Below, piece after piece: positions 19,641-31,033 of a stretch of DNA of 64,000 nucleotides. The position numbers and the translations under genes are program-made. The notes under the pieces were generated by a model. The model had not been told where the DNA came from. It saw only the letters and a program-made list of their open reading frames with translations, and did no database searches. This stretch comes from Sorangium cellulosum So0157-2 (lineage in GTDB: Bacteria; Myxococcota_A; Polyangia; Polyangiales; Polyangiaceae). The first letter of the stretch is position 1. The number at the start of each line of letters is the position of its first letter. The stretch is from positions 4,106,001 through 4,170,000 of the forward strand of contig NC_021658.1 of NCBI RefSeq assembly GCF_000418325.1, read 5' to 3'.

Positions 19641-20270
19641 ATGCTGTGGCCGATGCGCCTCGGCGTCCTCGGCCCTGCACAGGGTGATCTGCCCGCGCTC
19701 GCTCGCGGCGCGCAGCACCTGCTCGACGAAGGCCACGCCGAGCGGGTCATCTACGTCGCCGAGGACGACGCGCTCGACCGGGTCGTCGAGGGCTGGGCGC
19801 AGAGCCTGGTCGGCGTGAACCCGACCGAGGGCGCCCTGTTCGATCGGGCCGCGCGCTGCGCCGCCGCGACGCCGGAGCAGATCGACGCGTTCGTGGCGTC
19901 CGAGCGGGCGCGGCTGCGCCTCAAGGTGCTGATGAGCCTCCCGCCGGGCCAGCGCACGATCGAGATCCTGGACGGGCGCGTCGCGCTGTTCGTGTTCGAC
20001 AAGGCGGCGCTCGACGAGGAGGACATCGTCGCGGCGTCGCTCCTCGTCTTCGGCAAGAGCTCCGAGCCGCTCATCAAGAAGGTCGGCCCGCGGACGTTCT
20101 TCTCTCCTGGGCCGATCGGCTCCGAGGGCGGCCGGGCGCTCCTCGACGACGGGCAGGGCGGGGTGCGGATCGAGGTGATCAACGCGAGCGGCGCGGTGAC
20201 CGCGCGCGAGATCGTCGGCCCGCCCGCGGCCGGCCCCAAGCTGAGGGTTCAAGGTGGCTCGCACGGCTGA
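19641..20270 (+). CDS. Degenerate metallophosphoesterase-fold protein
   Basis: 209 aa; ATG 19653 is an equally possible start and neither has a clear ribosome-binding site. The N-terminus MRLGVLGPAQGDLPALARGA aligns by eye with the calcineurin-like phosphoesterase opening, roughly isSDTHGNLPALeaa, but the metal-binding D-x-H is replaced by GPAQ. Near the C-terminus LLVFGKSSEPLIKKVGPRTFFSPGPIGS matches the family's GHTH-x-P-x-x-K-x-x-G-x-x-x-x-N-P-G-S segment, with GHTH replaced by GKSS. The fold may therefore be kept without catalysis. Its last codons overlap the start of nadD by 17 nt, so it is the first gene of an operon with nadD and the DUF2520 gene. The catalytic loss and family assignment are my inference. 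Confidence 0.7.
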   Translation: MLWPMRLGVLGPAQGDLPALARGAQHLLDEGHAERVIYVAEDDALDRVVEGWAQSLVGVNPTEGALFDRAARCAAATPEQIDAFVASERARLRLKVLMSLPPGQRTIEILDGRVALFVFDKAALDEEDIVAASLLVFGKSSEPLIKKVGPRTFFSPGPIGSEGGRALLDDGQGGVRIEVINASGAVTAREIVGPPAAGPKLRVQGGSHG

Positions 20271-20925
20271 GGGCGCCGCGGGCGCGGCGGGCGGGCGCGC
20301 GCGCGGGTCAGCGTCAGAAGCGCGCCGCGTCGCGATCTTCGGCGGCAGCTTCAACCCGCCCCACGTGGCGCACGTGCTCGCGGCGACCTACGCGATCTCC
20401 GTCGCGCCGATCGACGAGGTGCTCGTCGTCCCCGTCTACCGCCACCCCTTCTCCAAGGAGCTCGCGCCGTTCGAGCATCGCCTGGCCATGTGCCAGCTCG
20501 CGCTCGGCTGGCTCCCGAGCGTGTCGGTCTCGGCGGTAGAGCGCGATCTCGGCGGCGAGAGCCTCACGCTGCGCACGCTGGAGCACCTCGCCGCGGCGCA
20601 CCCCGGCTGGGCGATGCGCCTGCTCGTCGGCGCCGACGTGCTCACGGATCTCCCGCGCTGGCACCGCTTCGATCGCATCGAGCAGCTCGCCCCTCCGATC
20701 GTCCTCGGCCGCTCCGGCTTCGCCGCGACCGCCGCGGAGCGCCTGGACGCGGCCGCGGACCCGCGCCCGCTCCTGCGCCCCGCGGACGTGCTCCTCCCGC
20801 AGATCTCGAGCAGCGAGATCCGCAGGGCGTTCGCCGCGGGCGATCTGGAGGCGGTCCGCCAGCGCGTGCCGCGCGCCGTGCTCGACTACGCGCTCGCGCA
20901 CGGCCTATACGGGAGCGGCGCATGA
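20254..20925 (+). CDS. nadD: Nicotinate-nucleotide adenylyltransferase
   Basis: 223 aa from GTG 20254. The nucleotidyltransferase motif GGSFNPPHVAH lies at residues 30-40, and ISSSEIR, the C-terminal ATP-binding motif of the family, at 184-190. It adenylates nicotinate mononucleotide to deamido-NAD in NAD biosynthesis. A ~24-residue Ala/Gly/Arg-rich extension precedes the first strand. It overlaps the upstream gene by 17 nt, and its TGA overlaps the next ATG (ATGA), which indicates translational coupling. Confidence 0.94.
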   Translation: MARTAEGAAGAAGGRARGSASEARRVAIFGGSFNPPHVAHVLAATYAISVAPIDEVLVVPVYRHPFSKELAPFEHRLAMCQLALGWLPSVSVSAVERDLGGESLTLRTLEHLAAAHPGWAMRLLVGADVLTDLPRWHRFDRIEQLAPPIVLGRSGFAATAAERLDAAADPRPLLRPADVLLPQISSSEIRRAFAAGDLEAVRQRVPRAVLDYALAHGLYGSGA

Positions 20926-21797
20926 ACGAGATGGACAGCACGCGCCCGTCGCCGATGCACCGGGACGACAGCGCCCTCCCGGAGGTGTTCATCTACGGCG
21001 CCGGCAAGGTGGGCCGCGGGCTCGCGCGCGCGAGCCGCGACGCGGGGCTGTCGGTCACGCTGCGGCCCGCGCGGGACGGGCTGCCGACGGAGCGCATCGA
21101 GGCGGACCTCGTGATCCTCGCCGTGCGCGATGGGGCCATCGCGCCCGCGGCCGAGGCGATGCGCGACCTCGGGCTCGTCGGCCACCGGGACGTCGCGGTG
21201 GTGCACTGCGCCGGCGCGCTCGGCCCGGAGGCGCTCGCCGCGGTGCGGGGCCGCCGCGTCTCGGTCGCGCAGATGCACCCGATGATCTCGTTCGCCTCGC
21301 CCGCGTTCGTGCCCTTCCTCGAGCGCGGCCACCTCCACATCGACGGCGATCCCGCCGCCGTGCGCGCCGCGCGCGCGCTCGGCGTGCGCCTCGGGATGAC
21401 GCCGCGCACGTTCTCCGACCTCGACCGCGTCGCCTACCACGCCGCCGCGGGCCTCGTGGCCAACGGCGCCGCGGCGCTCGCCGCCGCCGGGGTCGACCTG
21501 CTCGAGCGCGCCGGCATCGAGCGAAAGACCGCCGCCGAGATGCTCGGCCCGCTGCTCCGCACGGTCGCCGACAACGTCGAGGTGCTCGGCGTACCCGAGG
21601 CGCTCACGGGGCCGGTCCGGCGCGGCGACGCGCCCGGCGTCGCGCGGCACCTCGAGACGCTCCGCCGGCTCGCGCCGCACCTCGTTCCGTTCTACATCGC
21701 CGCCGCGGCCACGCAGCTCCCGCTGGCCCGCGCCCTGGGCGAAGCACCTCCGGACGCGTTCGACGCGATCCAACAGGTCCTGGACGGAACCCGGTAG
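20922..21797 (+). CDS. Rossmann-like / DUF2520 domain protein
   Basis: 291 aa. ATG 20922 overlaps the nadD stop, with GGGAG at 20911-20915. The N-terminal Rossmann fold carries IYGAGKVGRGLARASRDAG (about 24-42), where the GxGxxG has become GAGKVG. The C-terminal DUF2520 helical domain spans about 150-285 (HMPL-type region, here QMHPMISFA, then RVAYHAAAGLVANGAAAL). The family is related to NADP-dependent hydroxyacid and pyrroline-carboxylate dehydrogenases; the substrate is unknown. In several bacteria this gene neighbours pantothenate genes, but here it sits with nadD. Confidence 0.88.
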   Translation: MNEMDSTRPSPMHRDDSALPEVFIYGAGKVGRGLARASRDAGLSVTLRPARDGLPTERIEADLVILAVRDGAIAPAAEAMRDLGLVGHRDVAVVHCAGALGPEALAAVRGRRVSVAQMHPMISFASPAFVPFLERGHLHIDGDPAAVRAARALGVRLGMTPRTFSDLDRVAYHAAAGLVANGAAALAAAGVDLLERAGIERKTAAEMLGPLLRTVADNVEVLGVPEALTGPVRRGDAPGVARHLETLRRLAPHLVPFYIAAAATQLPLARALGEAPPDAFDAIQQVLDGTR

Positions 21798-21799
21798 TC

Positions 21800-21840
21800 G
21801 CACTGAAATTTTCTATTGGTGCGGCAAATACTTATTGATG
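21800..21840 (+). promoter_or_regulatory. AT-rich island, probable promoter region
   Basis: This ~40-bp stretch is sharply richer in A and T than its surroundings and lies 20-60 nt upstream of the ATG at 21861. No confident sigma-70 pair or -24/-12 pair can be assigned, so it is reported only as a likely promoter region. Confidence 0.35.
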
Positions 21841-23280
21841 CTCGACGGCAGGATCCGTTGATGCGTGCTCCAGCCGAGAGGTACGCTTCCATTGCCTTGG
21901 GATCTGTCGCCGCAGCCTGCGTTCCTTCTGCCACCACGAGCGATGCCGGGGGTTTCCGGGCGCTCGATGAGCGCGTCCGTGAAGCCGCGTCGCGTGGGGT
22001 GCTCCACGTCCATGGACAGCGGCCGATCCTGGATGCGGTTTGCTCCCACCTCGCGCGTCGCGCTCGAGGCGTGGGGCGCTCGCTGATCTCGGCCGCGCAC
22101 GCCGCGGGTCGGGATCCCTGGCGCGATCTCGCGCTGCGCTGCGGCGTCGCCTCGGCGGATCCGGTCGCGGTCGCGCAGGGCATCAGCGCCGCCGCGGAGG
22201 GCGCGATCCTCCTCGTCTCCGAGGGGGAGCCCACGAGCTGGGGGAGCCTCGTGCTGGAGGAGGTCTCCCGCCTCATCGCGGAAGGCTCGAGCTCCGCGCT
22301 GGTCATCGTGTGCAGCGACGCGGCGAGGCGGCCGTGGACGAGCGCGATCGCGATCGACGGCGTCGCGTCGCCCGACGACCTGCACCGGCTCTGGGAGGCG
22401 TTCGCGGCGGAGGCGGAGCGCCGGGTCGTCGCGAAGCTCGACCGGCTGGACGCGCTCGAGGGCTGGTGCTCCGCCGTGCTCGCCGCGCCGGCCGAGCCGC
22501 GCCCCCTGCCGCAGCCGCCGAGCCTCGAGGCCAGGCGGCTGCTCGATCGGCTCGCGCTGAGCCAGCGGCCCTGGCCGTCCGCGCAGCTCGGCCGGCTCGC
22601 GCCTCGGCGCGCGGAGCCGGGGCCCGGGGCCGCCGCGTGCCCCCTCGCCGGCGACGAGCTCGCGGGCCTCGGGCTGATCGAGGCCGACGAGCGCGGGTGG
22701 GTGGCGGCGCGGCGCGCGGCCGCCGAGCCGGCCGGGGCCGATCCCGAGGACGTGCTCGCGGTCGCGGAGGCGCTCGAGGAGCAGCCGTCCGACCCGTGGA
22801 GCCTCTCGCGCGCGAGCGAGCTCTTCGCCTCGCTGGGCCGGGCCGACCGCGCCGAGGCGGCGGCGACGCTCGCCATCTCCTCGGTCGGCGAGCCGTCGGC
22901 GCGCGCCGATTTCTGGCAGCGCTGGGCGCGATCGATGCGCGCGCTCTCCGGCTCCCCGCCCGGCGAGCGGCTGCTCCGGGCTGCGGAGCTCGCGCTCCGG
23001 CTCGGCGACGTCGAGTTCGCGCTCGACTTCTCCTCGGCGGCCCTGCGGGAGGGGGAGTCGTTCGCGGCGCTGCTCGTGCACGGCCGCGCGACGAGCGCGC
23101 GCGGCGACCTGACGACCGCCGCGATGGTGCTGTCGCGCGCGGCGGGCGTGGACTTCGGCGCAGCCGCTCGAGGCGCTGGTCCGCATCCTCACCCGCCGCA
23201 AGTCGATCAAGAACCTCGGCAAGCTGCTCGACGCGCTCACGCCCGCCGCGGCCACGCCCGAGGAGCGGGCGCGCGGCGCC

Positions 23281-25671
<2,391 letters not shown>

Positions 25672-25675
25672 AGTG

Positions 25676-26053
25676 ATGCGACCTTGCAGGAGGGGTTGGC
25701 TGTCCGGGGGCCTCGCGCTTGCGCTGTCGGTCCCTGCGCTGCTCACGGGGTGCGCGTTCGCGCCCGGGGAGCGCGACGAGCAGGCAGACGACGCGTGGAG
25801 CGAGCTCGAGCCGACGAGCTCCGACGAGGCGCTCGTCTCGGACACAGGCGGCGAGGACGTCGAGCGCGACGTCGCCGCCTCCGCCGCCGACCGCGCGGAG
25901 CTGCCGCGGCTCCGGCTGCGCGAGACCTCGCCTCCGGCCGGCGGCGACGAGGGGTCGAGGGCGCGGACGTACGTGCGATCGCGGGACACGCAGATGCCGG
26001 AGCCGCTCCCCTGGCACCCTAAGGGCAGCAGCGACGGTGACGGGACGCGCTGA
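25676..26053 (+). CDS. Small lipoprotein of unknown function
   Basis: 125 aa. ATG 25676 has GGAGGA at 25662-25667, inside the end of the activator gene. It begins MRPCRRGWLSGGLALALSVPALLTGCAF, a lipoprotein signal with a lipobox LTGC. The remaining ~95 residues are acidic and probably disordered (SELEPTSSDEALVSDTGGEDVERD), with no domain. It starts 4 nt after the activator stop, so it is likely in the same transcript. The function is not known. Confidence 0.7.
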   Translation: MRPCRRGWLSGGLALALSVPALLTGCAFAPGERDEQADDAWSELEPTSSDEALVSDTGGEDVERDVAASAADRAELPRLRLRETSPPAGGDEGSRARTYVRSRDTQMPEPLPWHPKGSSDGDGTR

Positions 26054-26102
26054 GCCGCAGGCCACCGCCGGGCCTGTGCGGCCGCGCCCGGCGCCCTAGT
26101 CC

Positions 26103-26123
26103 ACGAGCGCCCCGGCTCGTTTT
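26103..26123 (+). terminator. Putative rho-independent terminator
   Basis: ACGAGC (26103-26108) pairs with GCTCGT (26115-26120) around a 6-nt loop and runs into a short TTTT. It lies 50 nt after the small lipoprotein gene and before the histidine kinase start. Confidence 0.45.
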
Positions 26124-26160
26124 GGGGTTGCCGCGCGGCTCGCTGCGGTAGCCTTCGCGC

Positions 26161-28389
26161 GTGGCGCCGCTCGGGATCGATCTCCGCACACGGACGACCC
26201 TGGTCTGCGGGGCCCTGGCCCTCGCCATCGCGGCCTCGACGCTGCTCCGGGGCCGCGTCCGGCGCGTGCACCTCTTCTTCGCCGCCTTCGCGGCGGACGT
26301 CGGGCTCTGGTACCTCTCCCAGTCGCTCTTCGGCTTCTTCCAGGCCTCCATCTGGGAGCGCTTCACGGCGATCCTCGCCGTGCTGCTCCCGCAGTTCGCG
26401 CTGCACCTCTTCGAGGCGATGATCCCCCACGACGGGGATCGCCGCTCGCGCCTGCTGCGGTTCGCGGGGGTGCTCGCCATCCCGCTGTTCGTCCTCGTGC
26501 TGGTGAGCCGGGAGCCGGGCTCGTGGCTCGACTGGCTCACGCGCGGCTGCATCTTCCTCTACGTCTTCGCGCTGCTCACCGCGGGGCTGTACACGCTCGG
26601 CCAGCGCGGCAAGCAGAGCTCCTCGCGCGCGACGCAGCGGCGCGTGCGGTTCCTCGTGGTGATCGGCGCGCTCGCCGCGCTCGCCAGCGTCGCCGACTTC
26701 GCCTGGTTCCTCGGCGCGGAGCCGCCGCCCGTCGGCGCGGCGCTCTCGATCGTGTTCCTGTTCGTGCTCGCCCAGGCCCTGCGGCACGAGCGCCTCCTCG
26801 ACGCCTACGAGATGCTCGCGCGCCTGCTCGTCGCCACGGCGGTCGCGTTCCTCATCGCGCTGATCTTCTATCTCCTGCTCACGTTCATCGGCGGCTTCAA
26901 CACGATGTACCTGAACGCCGTGCTCGCCGCGATCGTGATCCTGGTGCTCTTCGATCCGCTGCGGGAGCGCGTCGAGGAGCAGCTCCAGCGCCTCTTCTTG
27001 CGGGAGCGGTTCGACCTCGATCGCTCGCTCGCGGACGCCCGGCGGCGCCTCGTGCACACGCTCGAGGTGGACGAGATGGGCGCGATCGTGATGAGCGCGC
27101 TCGAGCAGTCGCGCCGGGTCACCGCGGCGGCGCTCTACCTGCGCGATCAGGACGGGACCGGCTTCGATCGGCTCGCGTCGCTCGGGCCGCGCGTCCCCGA
27201 GCGGATCGAGGTGGCGACGGCGCGGGCGCTGCTCGATCGCCTCGATCGCGGGCCGCTCGCGATGGAGGAGCTCGAGCGCGAGGCGCGCGAGCGGCGGGCG
27301 CGCCGGAGCCGCAGCGACGCGGACGACGACGGCAACTTCGCGAGGCGGACGGAGGTGCGGCCGCAGGTCCCCGAGGACGCGGTGCTCGCGGCGGCCGAGG
27401 TGCTCGGCAGCCTCTGCTCGGGCGTGGTGCTGTGCGCGCGGGACGAGCAGGGCGAGCCGATCGGGCTGCTCGTCGTGGCGGATACGCGCGTGCGCGACGC
27501 GTTCTCGCCCGAGGAGCTCACCCTGCTCGAGACGCTCGCCGCGCAGATCGGCGTCGTCCTGGAGAACTCGCGCCTCTACGCGCAGATGAAGGAGCGAGAC
27601 CGGCTCGCGCTCCTCGGCCAGATGGCGGCCGGCCTCGCGCACGAGATCCGGAACCCGCTCGGCGCGATCAAGGGGGCGGCGCAGCTGCTCGCCGATCCCG
27701 TGCCGGAGGCGCAGCTCGATCCAGCGTCGCGCGAGTTCATCGGGATCATCCTCGAGGAGGTCGATCGGCTCGACCGCGTCGTGGGCTCGGTGCTCGATCT
27801 CGCGCGGCCGGCGCAGGGCTCGGTCGTCCCGACCGACGTGAACGCGATCGTGCGCCGCACGCTGCAGGTGCTCTCGATCGAGCGCAGGAACGACCAGCTC
27901 GAGGTCGAGGTCACGCTCGACCCCGATCTCCCCCGGGTCGCCATCGATCCCGAGCAGCTGCGGCAGGTGCTGATGAACCTGTTCCGCAACGCGGTCCAGG
28001 CCATGAAAGGCCGGGGCAAGGTGGTGATCTCCACGCGCGTCCGCTTCGGCCGCGGCACGCGGCCGGGCTCCGGCTCGGACGAGCCGTTCGTCGAGCTCAA
28101 CGTCACCGACAACGGCCCGGGGATCTCGCAGAAGGTGCTCGCGAACATCTTCCTGCCGTTCTTCACCACGAAGGACAAGGGGACGGGGCTCGGGCTGTCG
28201 ATCAGCCAGCGCATCGCGCAGAGCGCCGGCGGTCGCATCGAGGTCCGCTCGTACGAAGGGAAGGGGAGCACCTTCGCCGTGATCCTCCCGGCCGCCGTCG
28301 ACAAGCTGGGCGCTGCGGCGGCCGAGCCGGCGGCGTCACCGGCGGCGCTCTCGGCGGCCGAGCCGGCGGCTCAGGATCGGCCCGGCTGA
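26161..28389 (+). CDS. Membrane histidine kinase with GAF domain
   Basis: 742 aa from GTG 26161. The first ~275 residues form about eight membrane helices. A GAF-like domain follows (about 290-480, ending LETLAAQIGVVLENSRLY). Next come HisKA with His494 in GLAHEIRNPLGA, and an HATPase_c domain with N610 (N box NLFRNAVQA), D650 in DNGPG and GTGLGLS near 674. The C-terminus is a short Ala-rich tail. It is an NtrB-like orthodox kinase that would autophosphorylate on His494. No response regulator lies next to it. The nearest regulator is the sigma-54 activator 0.5 kb upstream, which has no receiver domain, so a direct phosphorelay between them is not supported. Confidence 0.93.
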   Translation: MAPLGIDLRTRTTLVCGALALAIAASTLLRGRVRRVHLFFAAFAADVGLWYLSQSLFGFFQASIWERFTAILAVLLPQFALHLFEAMIPHDGDRRSRLLRFAGVLAIPLFVLVLVSREPGSWLDWLTRGCIFLYVFALLTAGLYTLGQRGKQSSSRATQRRVRFLVVIGALAALASVADFAWFLGAEPPPVGAALSIVFLFVLAQALRHERLLDAYEMLARLLVATAVAFLIALIFYLLLTFIGGFNTMYLNAVLAAIVILVLFDPLRERVEEQLQRLFLRERFDLDRSLADARRRLVHTLEVDEMGAIVMSALEQSRRVTAAALYLRDQDGTGFDRLASLGPRVPERIEVATARALLDRLDRGPLAMEELEREARERRARRSRSDADDDGNFARRTEVRPQVPEDAVLAAAEVLGSLCSGVVLCARDEQGEPIGLLVVADTRVRDAFSPEELTLLETLAAQIGVVLENSRLYAQMKERDRLALLGQMAAGLAHEIRNPLGAIKGAAQLLADPVPEAQLDPASREFIGIILEEVDRLDRVVGSVLDLARPAQGSVVPTDVNAIVRRTLQVLSIERRNDQLEVEVTLDPDLPRVAIDPEQLRQVLMNLFRNAVQAMKGRGKVVISTRVRFGRGTRPGSGSDEPFVELNVTDNGPGISQKVLANIFLPFFTTKDKGTGLGLSISQRIAQSAGGRIEVRSYEGKGSTFAVILPAAVDKLGAAAAEPAASPAALSAAEPAAQDRPG

Positions 28390-28449
28390 AGCCTTCGCCC
28401 CCCGGCATCGCTGCGGCGCGCCCGCCGAGCGCCGCGGCGGCGCGCGCGC

Positions 28450-29580
28450 TCAGCCGTAGCGCGACGCCATGAGCGCCGCGAGCGCGGGGCGCTCGCGCAC
28501 GAGCGCGAGCGTGTGGTCGGCGTGTCCGTGCGCGTAGCCGTTGCCGATGTAGAGGTCCACGTCCTTGCCGATCCCCTCGGCCCCGAGGGCGGCGGCGGTG
28601 AAGCTCGTGCTCATCGCGAAGAAGTACGCCTTGCCGCGGTCGCGCGTGGCGACGATCGCGCTGAGCTCCACCCCGGGGACGTTCACGCACGAGAGCGTGA
28701 GGTCGGCGCCCGCGCCGCCCGTGAGCGGCAGCACGGCGTCGCGCACCGCGATGGGATCGCGCGCGTCGGCGACCGCGACGTGGTCGCAGAGCCCGAGCGC
28801 GCGCAGGTCGGCGGCGAACTCGGCCGATGTCTCGACCCCGATCACGCGGCCGCCGGGGCCGACGCGCCGCCGCGCCTCGGCCGCGCAGAGGAGGCCCGAC
28901 TTCCCGCCCGCGCCGAGCACCGCCACGGTGTCGCCCGGGCCGGCGAGGCGCGCCACCTGGGGCGCCGCGCCCGCGACGTCGAGCAGCGCGAGGGCGAGCC
29001 GCTCGGGCATGTCGGTCGGCATCCGCGCGAGCGGCGCCGACGCGAAGACGATCGCGGTGCCCTCGACGTCGAGCTGCGCGGACGCGGGGCGCACGGCGAC
29101 GATCCGGCGGAGCGAGAGCGGCGTCAGCGACAGCGAGGCGAGCGTCGCGACGCGATCGCCGACGGCGACGCCGCGGTGCTCCGCCAGCGAGCCGACCCGG
29201 CGCACGACGCCGAGCAGCATGCCGCCCGAGCCGGTGACCGGGTTGTGCTGCTTGCCCCGGCGCGCGACGGTCTCGAGGACGAGCCGCGCCACGCCGTCCG
29301 GGCTGCCGAAGGAGGCCTCCTCCATCTGGCGGAAGCTCGCGGCGTCGATGTTCAGCGTCTGCACCTCGACGACGATCTCGGTCTCGAAGCTGCGCGAGGC
29401 GTCAGCGTCCAGCCGCGCTGCGGGCTGCGGCAGGGCCCCCGGTGGATCGAGCACGCGGTGCGTGCCCAGCGGATCGCCTGCGGCGAGGGTGCGTTGCGTC
29501 GCTTCGGAGCTCACGCCGAGGCCGTTCAACATGCCGAGCCCGAAAGCAAGGGCAATGAGCCGAGCCGCGGCGGTCTGCAT
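28450..29580 (-). CDS. kdd: L-erythro-3,5-diaminohexanoate dehydrogenase
   Basis: Up to 376 aa. It matches the Kdd family by DPLGTHRVLDPPGALPQPA, VVEVQTLNIDAASFRQM, NPVTGSGGMLLGVV and the Rossmann motif VAVLGAGGKSGLLCAAEA. These are typical of this NAD-dependent enzyme of the lysine-fermentation pathway, which deaminates 3,5-diaminohexanoate oxidatively to 5-amino-3-oxohexanoate. The start is uncertain: ATG 29580 gives an N-terminal hydrophobic stretch not expected in the family, so ATG 29532 or a nearby GTG may be used. The pathway's first enzyme, kamA, is in the window, but kamDE, kce and kal are not. It converges on the histidine kinase. Confidence 0.85.
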   Translation of the reverse strand: MQTAAARLIALAFGLGMLNGLGVSSEATQRTLAAGDPLGTHRVLDPPGALPQPAARLDADASRSFETEIVVEVQTLNIDAASFRQMEEASFGSPDGVARLVLETVARRGKQHNPVTGSGGMLLGVVRRVGSLAEHRGVAVGDRVATLASLSLTPLSLRRIVAVRPASAQLDVEGTAIVFASAPLARMPTDMPERLALALLDVAGAAPQVARLAGPGDTVAVLGAGGKSGLLCAAEARRRVGPGGRVIGVETSAEFAADLRALGLCDHVAVADARDPIAVRDAVLPLTGGAGADLTLSCVNVPGVELSAIVATRDRGKAYFFAMSTSFTAAALGAEGIGKDVDLYIGNGYAHGHADHTLALVRERPALAALMASRYG

Positions 29581-29888
29581 CGCTGAGGCGGCCCGGCGCG
29601 CCGCCCGGAAGGGCCCGGAGCCGGCTGCCCGGCCGGCGCCGATCGGCGTTTTCCCCGCGGATTGGACGCACTTGCGCCGCCTGGAGGGCGGCGTCAGGGA
29701 ACGGCGAGAGGAAGGGGGTCGGGGACGGGAACGAGGGGTGAGGGCAGGGCGCGGCGCGCTGCGTCAGGACGAACGAGCCAACTCATTTGAAAGAACCGCC
29801 CGGATCTCTTGACCACCTTTGCTCAGTGAAACTAGACTTTGCCCCCTGCTGGCGCTCGCGTAGCGCTCGAAGGTTTTTACTCCCTGCG
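29581..29888. other. Divergent intergenic region between kdd and the FHA gene
   Basis: About 308 bp with no gene that I can support. It holds a purine-rich stretch (29696-29745) and, towards the FHA gene, a probable sigma-70-type promoter reported separately. Confidence 0.6.
29809..29838 (+). promoter_or_regulatory. Probable sigma-70 promoter for the FHA gene
   Basis: TTGACC at 29809-29814 and TAGACT at 29833-29838 are separated by 18 bp, close to the sigma-70 consensus, and lie in a locally AT-richer stretch 50 nt before the ATG at 29889. Predicted from sequence only. Confidence 0.5.
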
Positions 29889-30818
29889 ATGGATAACCAC
29901 GCTCCCAAGGTGTCGGCAACGCGGCAACTGGCGTTGCGCTTCATCTCCGGGAAGTACCAAGGCGGCGAATTCCCCCTCGGGGAGCAGCAGGAGATCGTCG
30001 TGGGTCGCTCCAGCGACCTCGACATGGTCCTCGTCGAGGACATGGTCTCCCGGCGCCACGCCCGGATTGCCTGTACCGAACAGCAGATCGTGATCGAGGA
30101 TCTCGGCTCGACGAACGGCACGTTCGTCAACGGCGAGAAGATCAAGAAGACGACCCTGAAGGAGGGCGACCGGGTGCTCATCGGCACCAGCATCCTCAAG
30201 GTCGTCTCCACCGATCCGAGCGCGCCCCCGGCGCGCCGCCGGATGGACGAACCCTCGCTCAGGAGCGGTCAGACCCGGTCGATGTCCGGGTCGATCGACG
30301 AGATCCCGCTCCCCGATCTGCTTCAGCTCTTCGGCACATCGAAGAAGAGCGGAGTCCTCGTCGTCCGTTCCGACGACGACGTCGGCAAGATCTACCTGCG
30401 CAAGGGCATCGTGACCTTTGCGACGATCAACGATCTGACCGACGTCCCGCCGCTCAAGAGCGTCTACCGGATCCTCACGTGGGCCGGCGGGACGTTCGAC
30501 CTGGAGCCGGCCGAGGAGCGGGTCATGACCGGCGAGATCAGCGCGACGGTGCAGGAGCTCCTCATGGAGGGGCTCCGGCAGATCGACGAGCTGAACAACA
30601 TCCGCCACCAGCTCCCGGACCTGTCGGCGCGCCTGGTCATCCCCCAGCCGCTCAAGCCGTCGCTCCGCGATCTCTCGCCCGTCGATCTGGACGTCCTCCA
30701 GGTCGTCTACAACCACGGGCACCTCGCGATGGTCCTCAACAAGAGCCCCGCGACGGATCTGGAGACCGCGCAGTCCGTGCTGAAGATGATCAACGCGGGC
30801 TACCTCCGCGTCGAGTGA
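29889..30818 (+). CDS. FHA-domain protein with DUF4388 (PATAN)
   Basis: 309 aa from ATG 29889. The FHA domain spans residues about 15-110 and keeps the phosphothreonine-contacting residues: R40 in VVGRSSD, S54 and H57 in VSRRHARI, and N76-G77-T78 in DLGSTNGTF. DUF4388 follows at about 130-250 (SGSIDEIPLPDLLQLFGTS, GVLVVRS, GKIYLRKGIVTFA), then a helical C-terminal segment that may be a degenerate winged helix. FHA domains bind Thr-phosphorylated partners made by Ser/Thr kinases, several of which are in the window. DUF4388 proteins are common adaptors in myxobacteria. A probable promoter lies at 29809-29838. Confidence 0.9.
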   Translation: MDNHAPKVSATRQLALRFISGKYQGGEFPLGEQQEIVVGRSSDLDMVLVEDMVSRRHARIACTEQQIVIEDLGSTNGTFVNGEKIKKTTLKEGDRVLIGTSILKVVSTDPSAPPARRRMDEPSLRSGQTRSMSGSIDEIPLPDLLQLFGTSKKSGVLVVRSDDDVGKIYLRKGIVTFATINDLTDVPPLKSVYRILTWAGGTFDLEPAEERVMTGEISATVQELLMEGLRQIDELNNIRHQLPDLSARLVIPQPLKPSLRDLSPVDLDVLQVVYNHGHLAMVLNKSPATDLETAQSVLKMINAGYLRVE

Positions 30819-30898
30819 GCCGGCCCCACGCGCGAGGCGCCGTCGGGCCGCGTGACGCGGCTCGAGCGCTCGGCGTGCGCGCACCCTACCCGGGTTGA

Positions 30899-30924
30899 CA
30901 GCGGGCGAGCGCGCTCGCCCGCTG
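30899..30924. terminator. Perfect 26-nt palindrome between convergent genes
   Basis: CAGCGGGCGAGCG is followed immediately by its exact reverse complement. It lies in the 215-bp gap between the FHA gene and convergent hisD. The strong hairpin fits a bidirectional terminator, though no U-tract is present. Confidence 0.55.
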
Positions 30925-31033
30925 CCGCGGGAACGGGCGCGCGGACAGGCGCAGGCCGAGGCGCGCTCGATGCGCGTCGCGTCCCGGCGCCGCGCCCCCG
31001 AGGGCGCGGCGCGCGGGGCGGCGGCGCGGGGCG

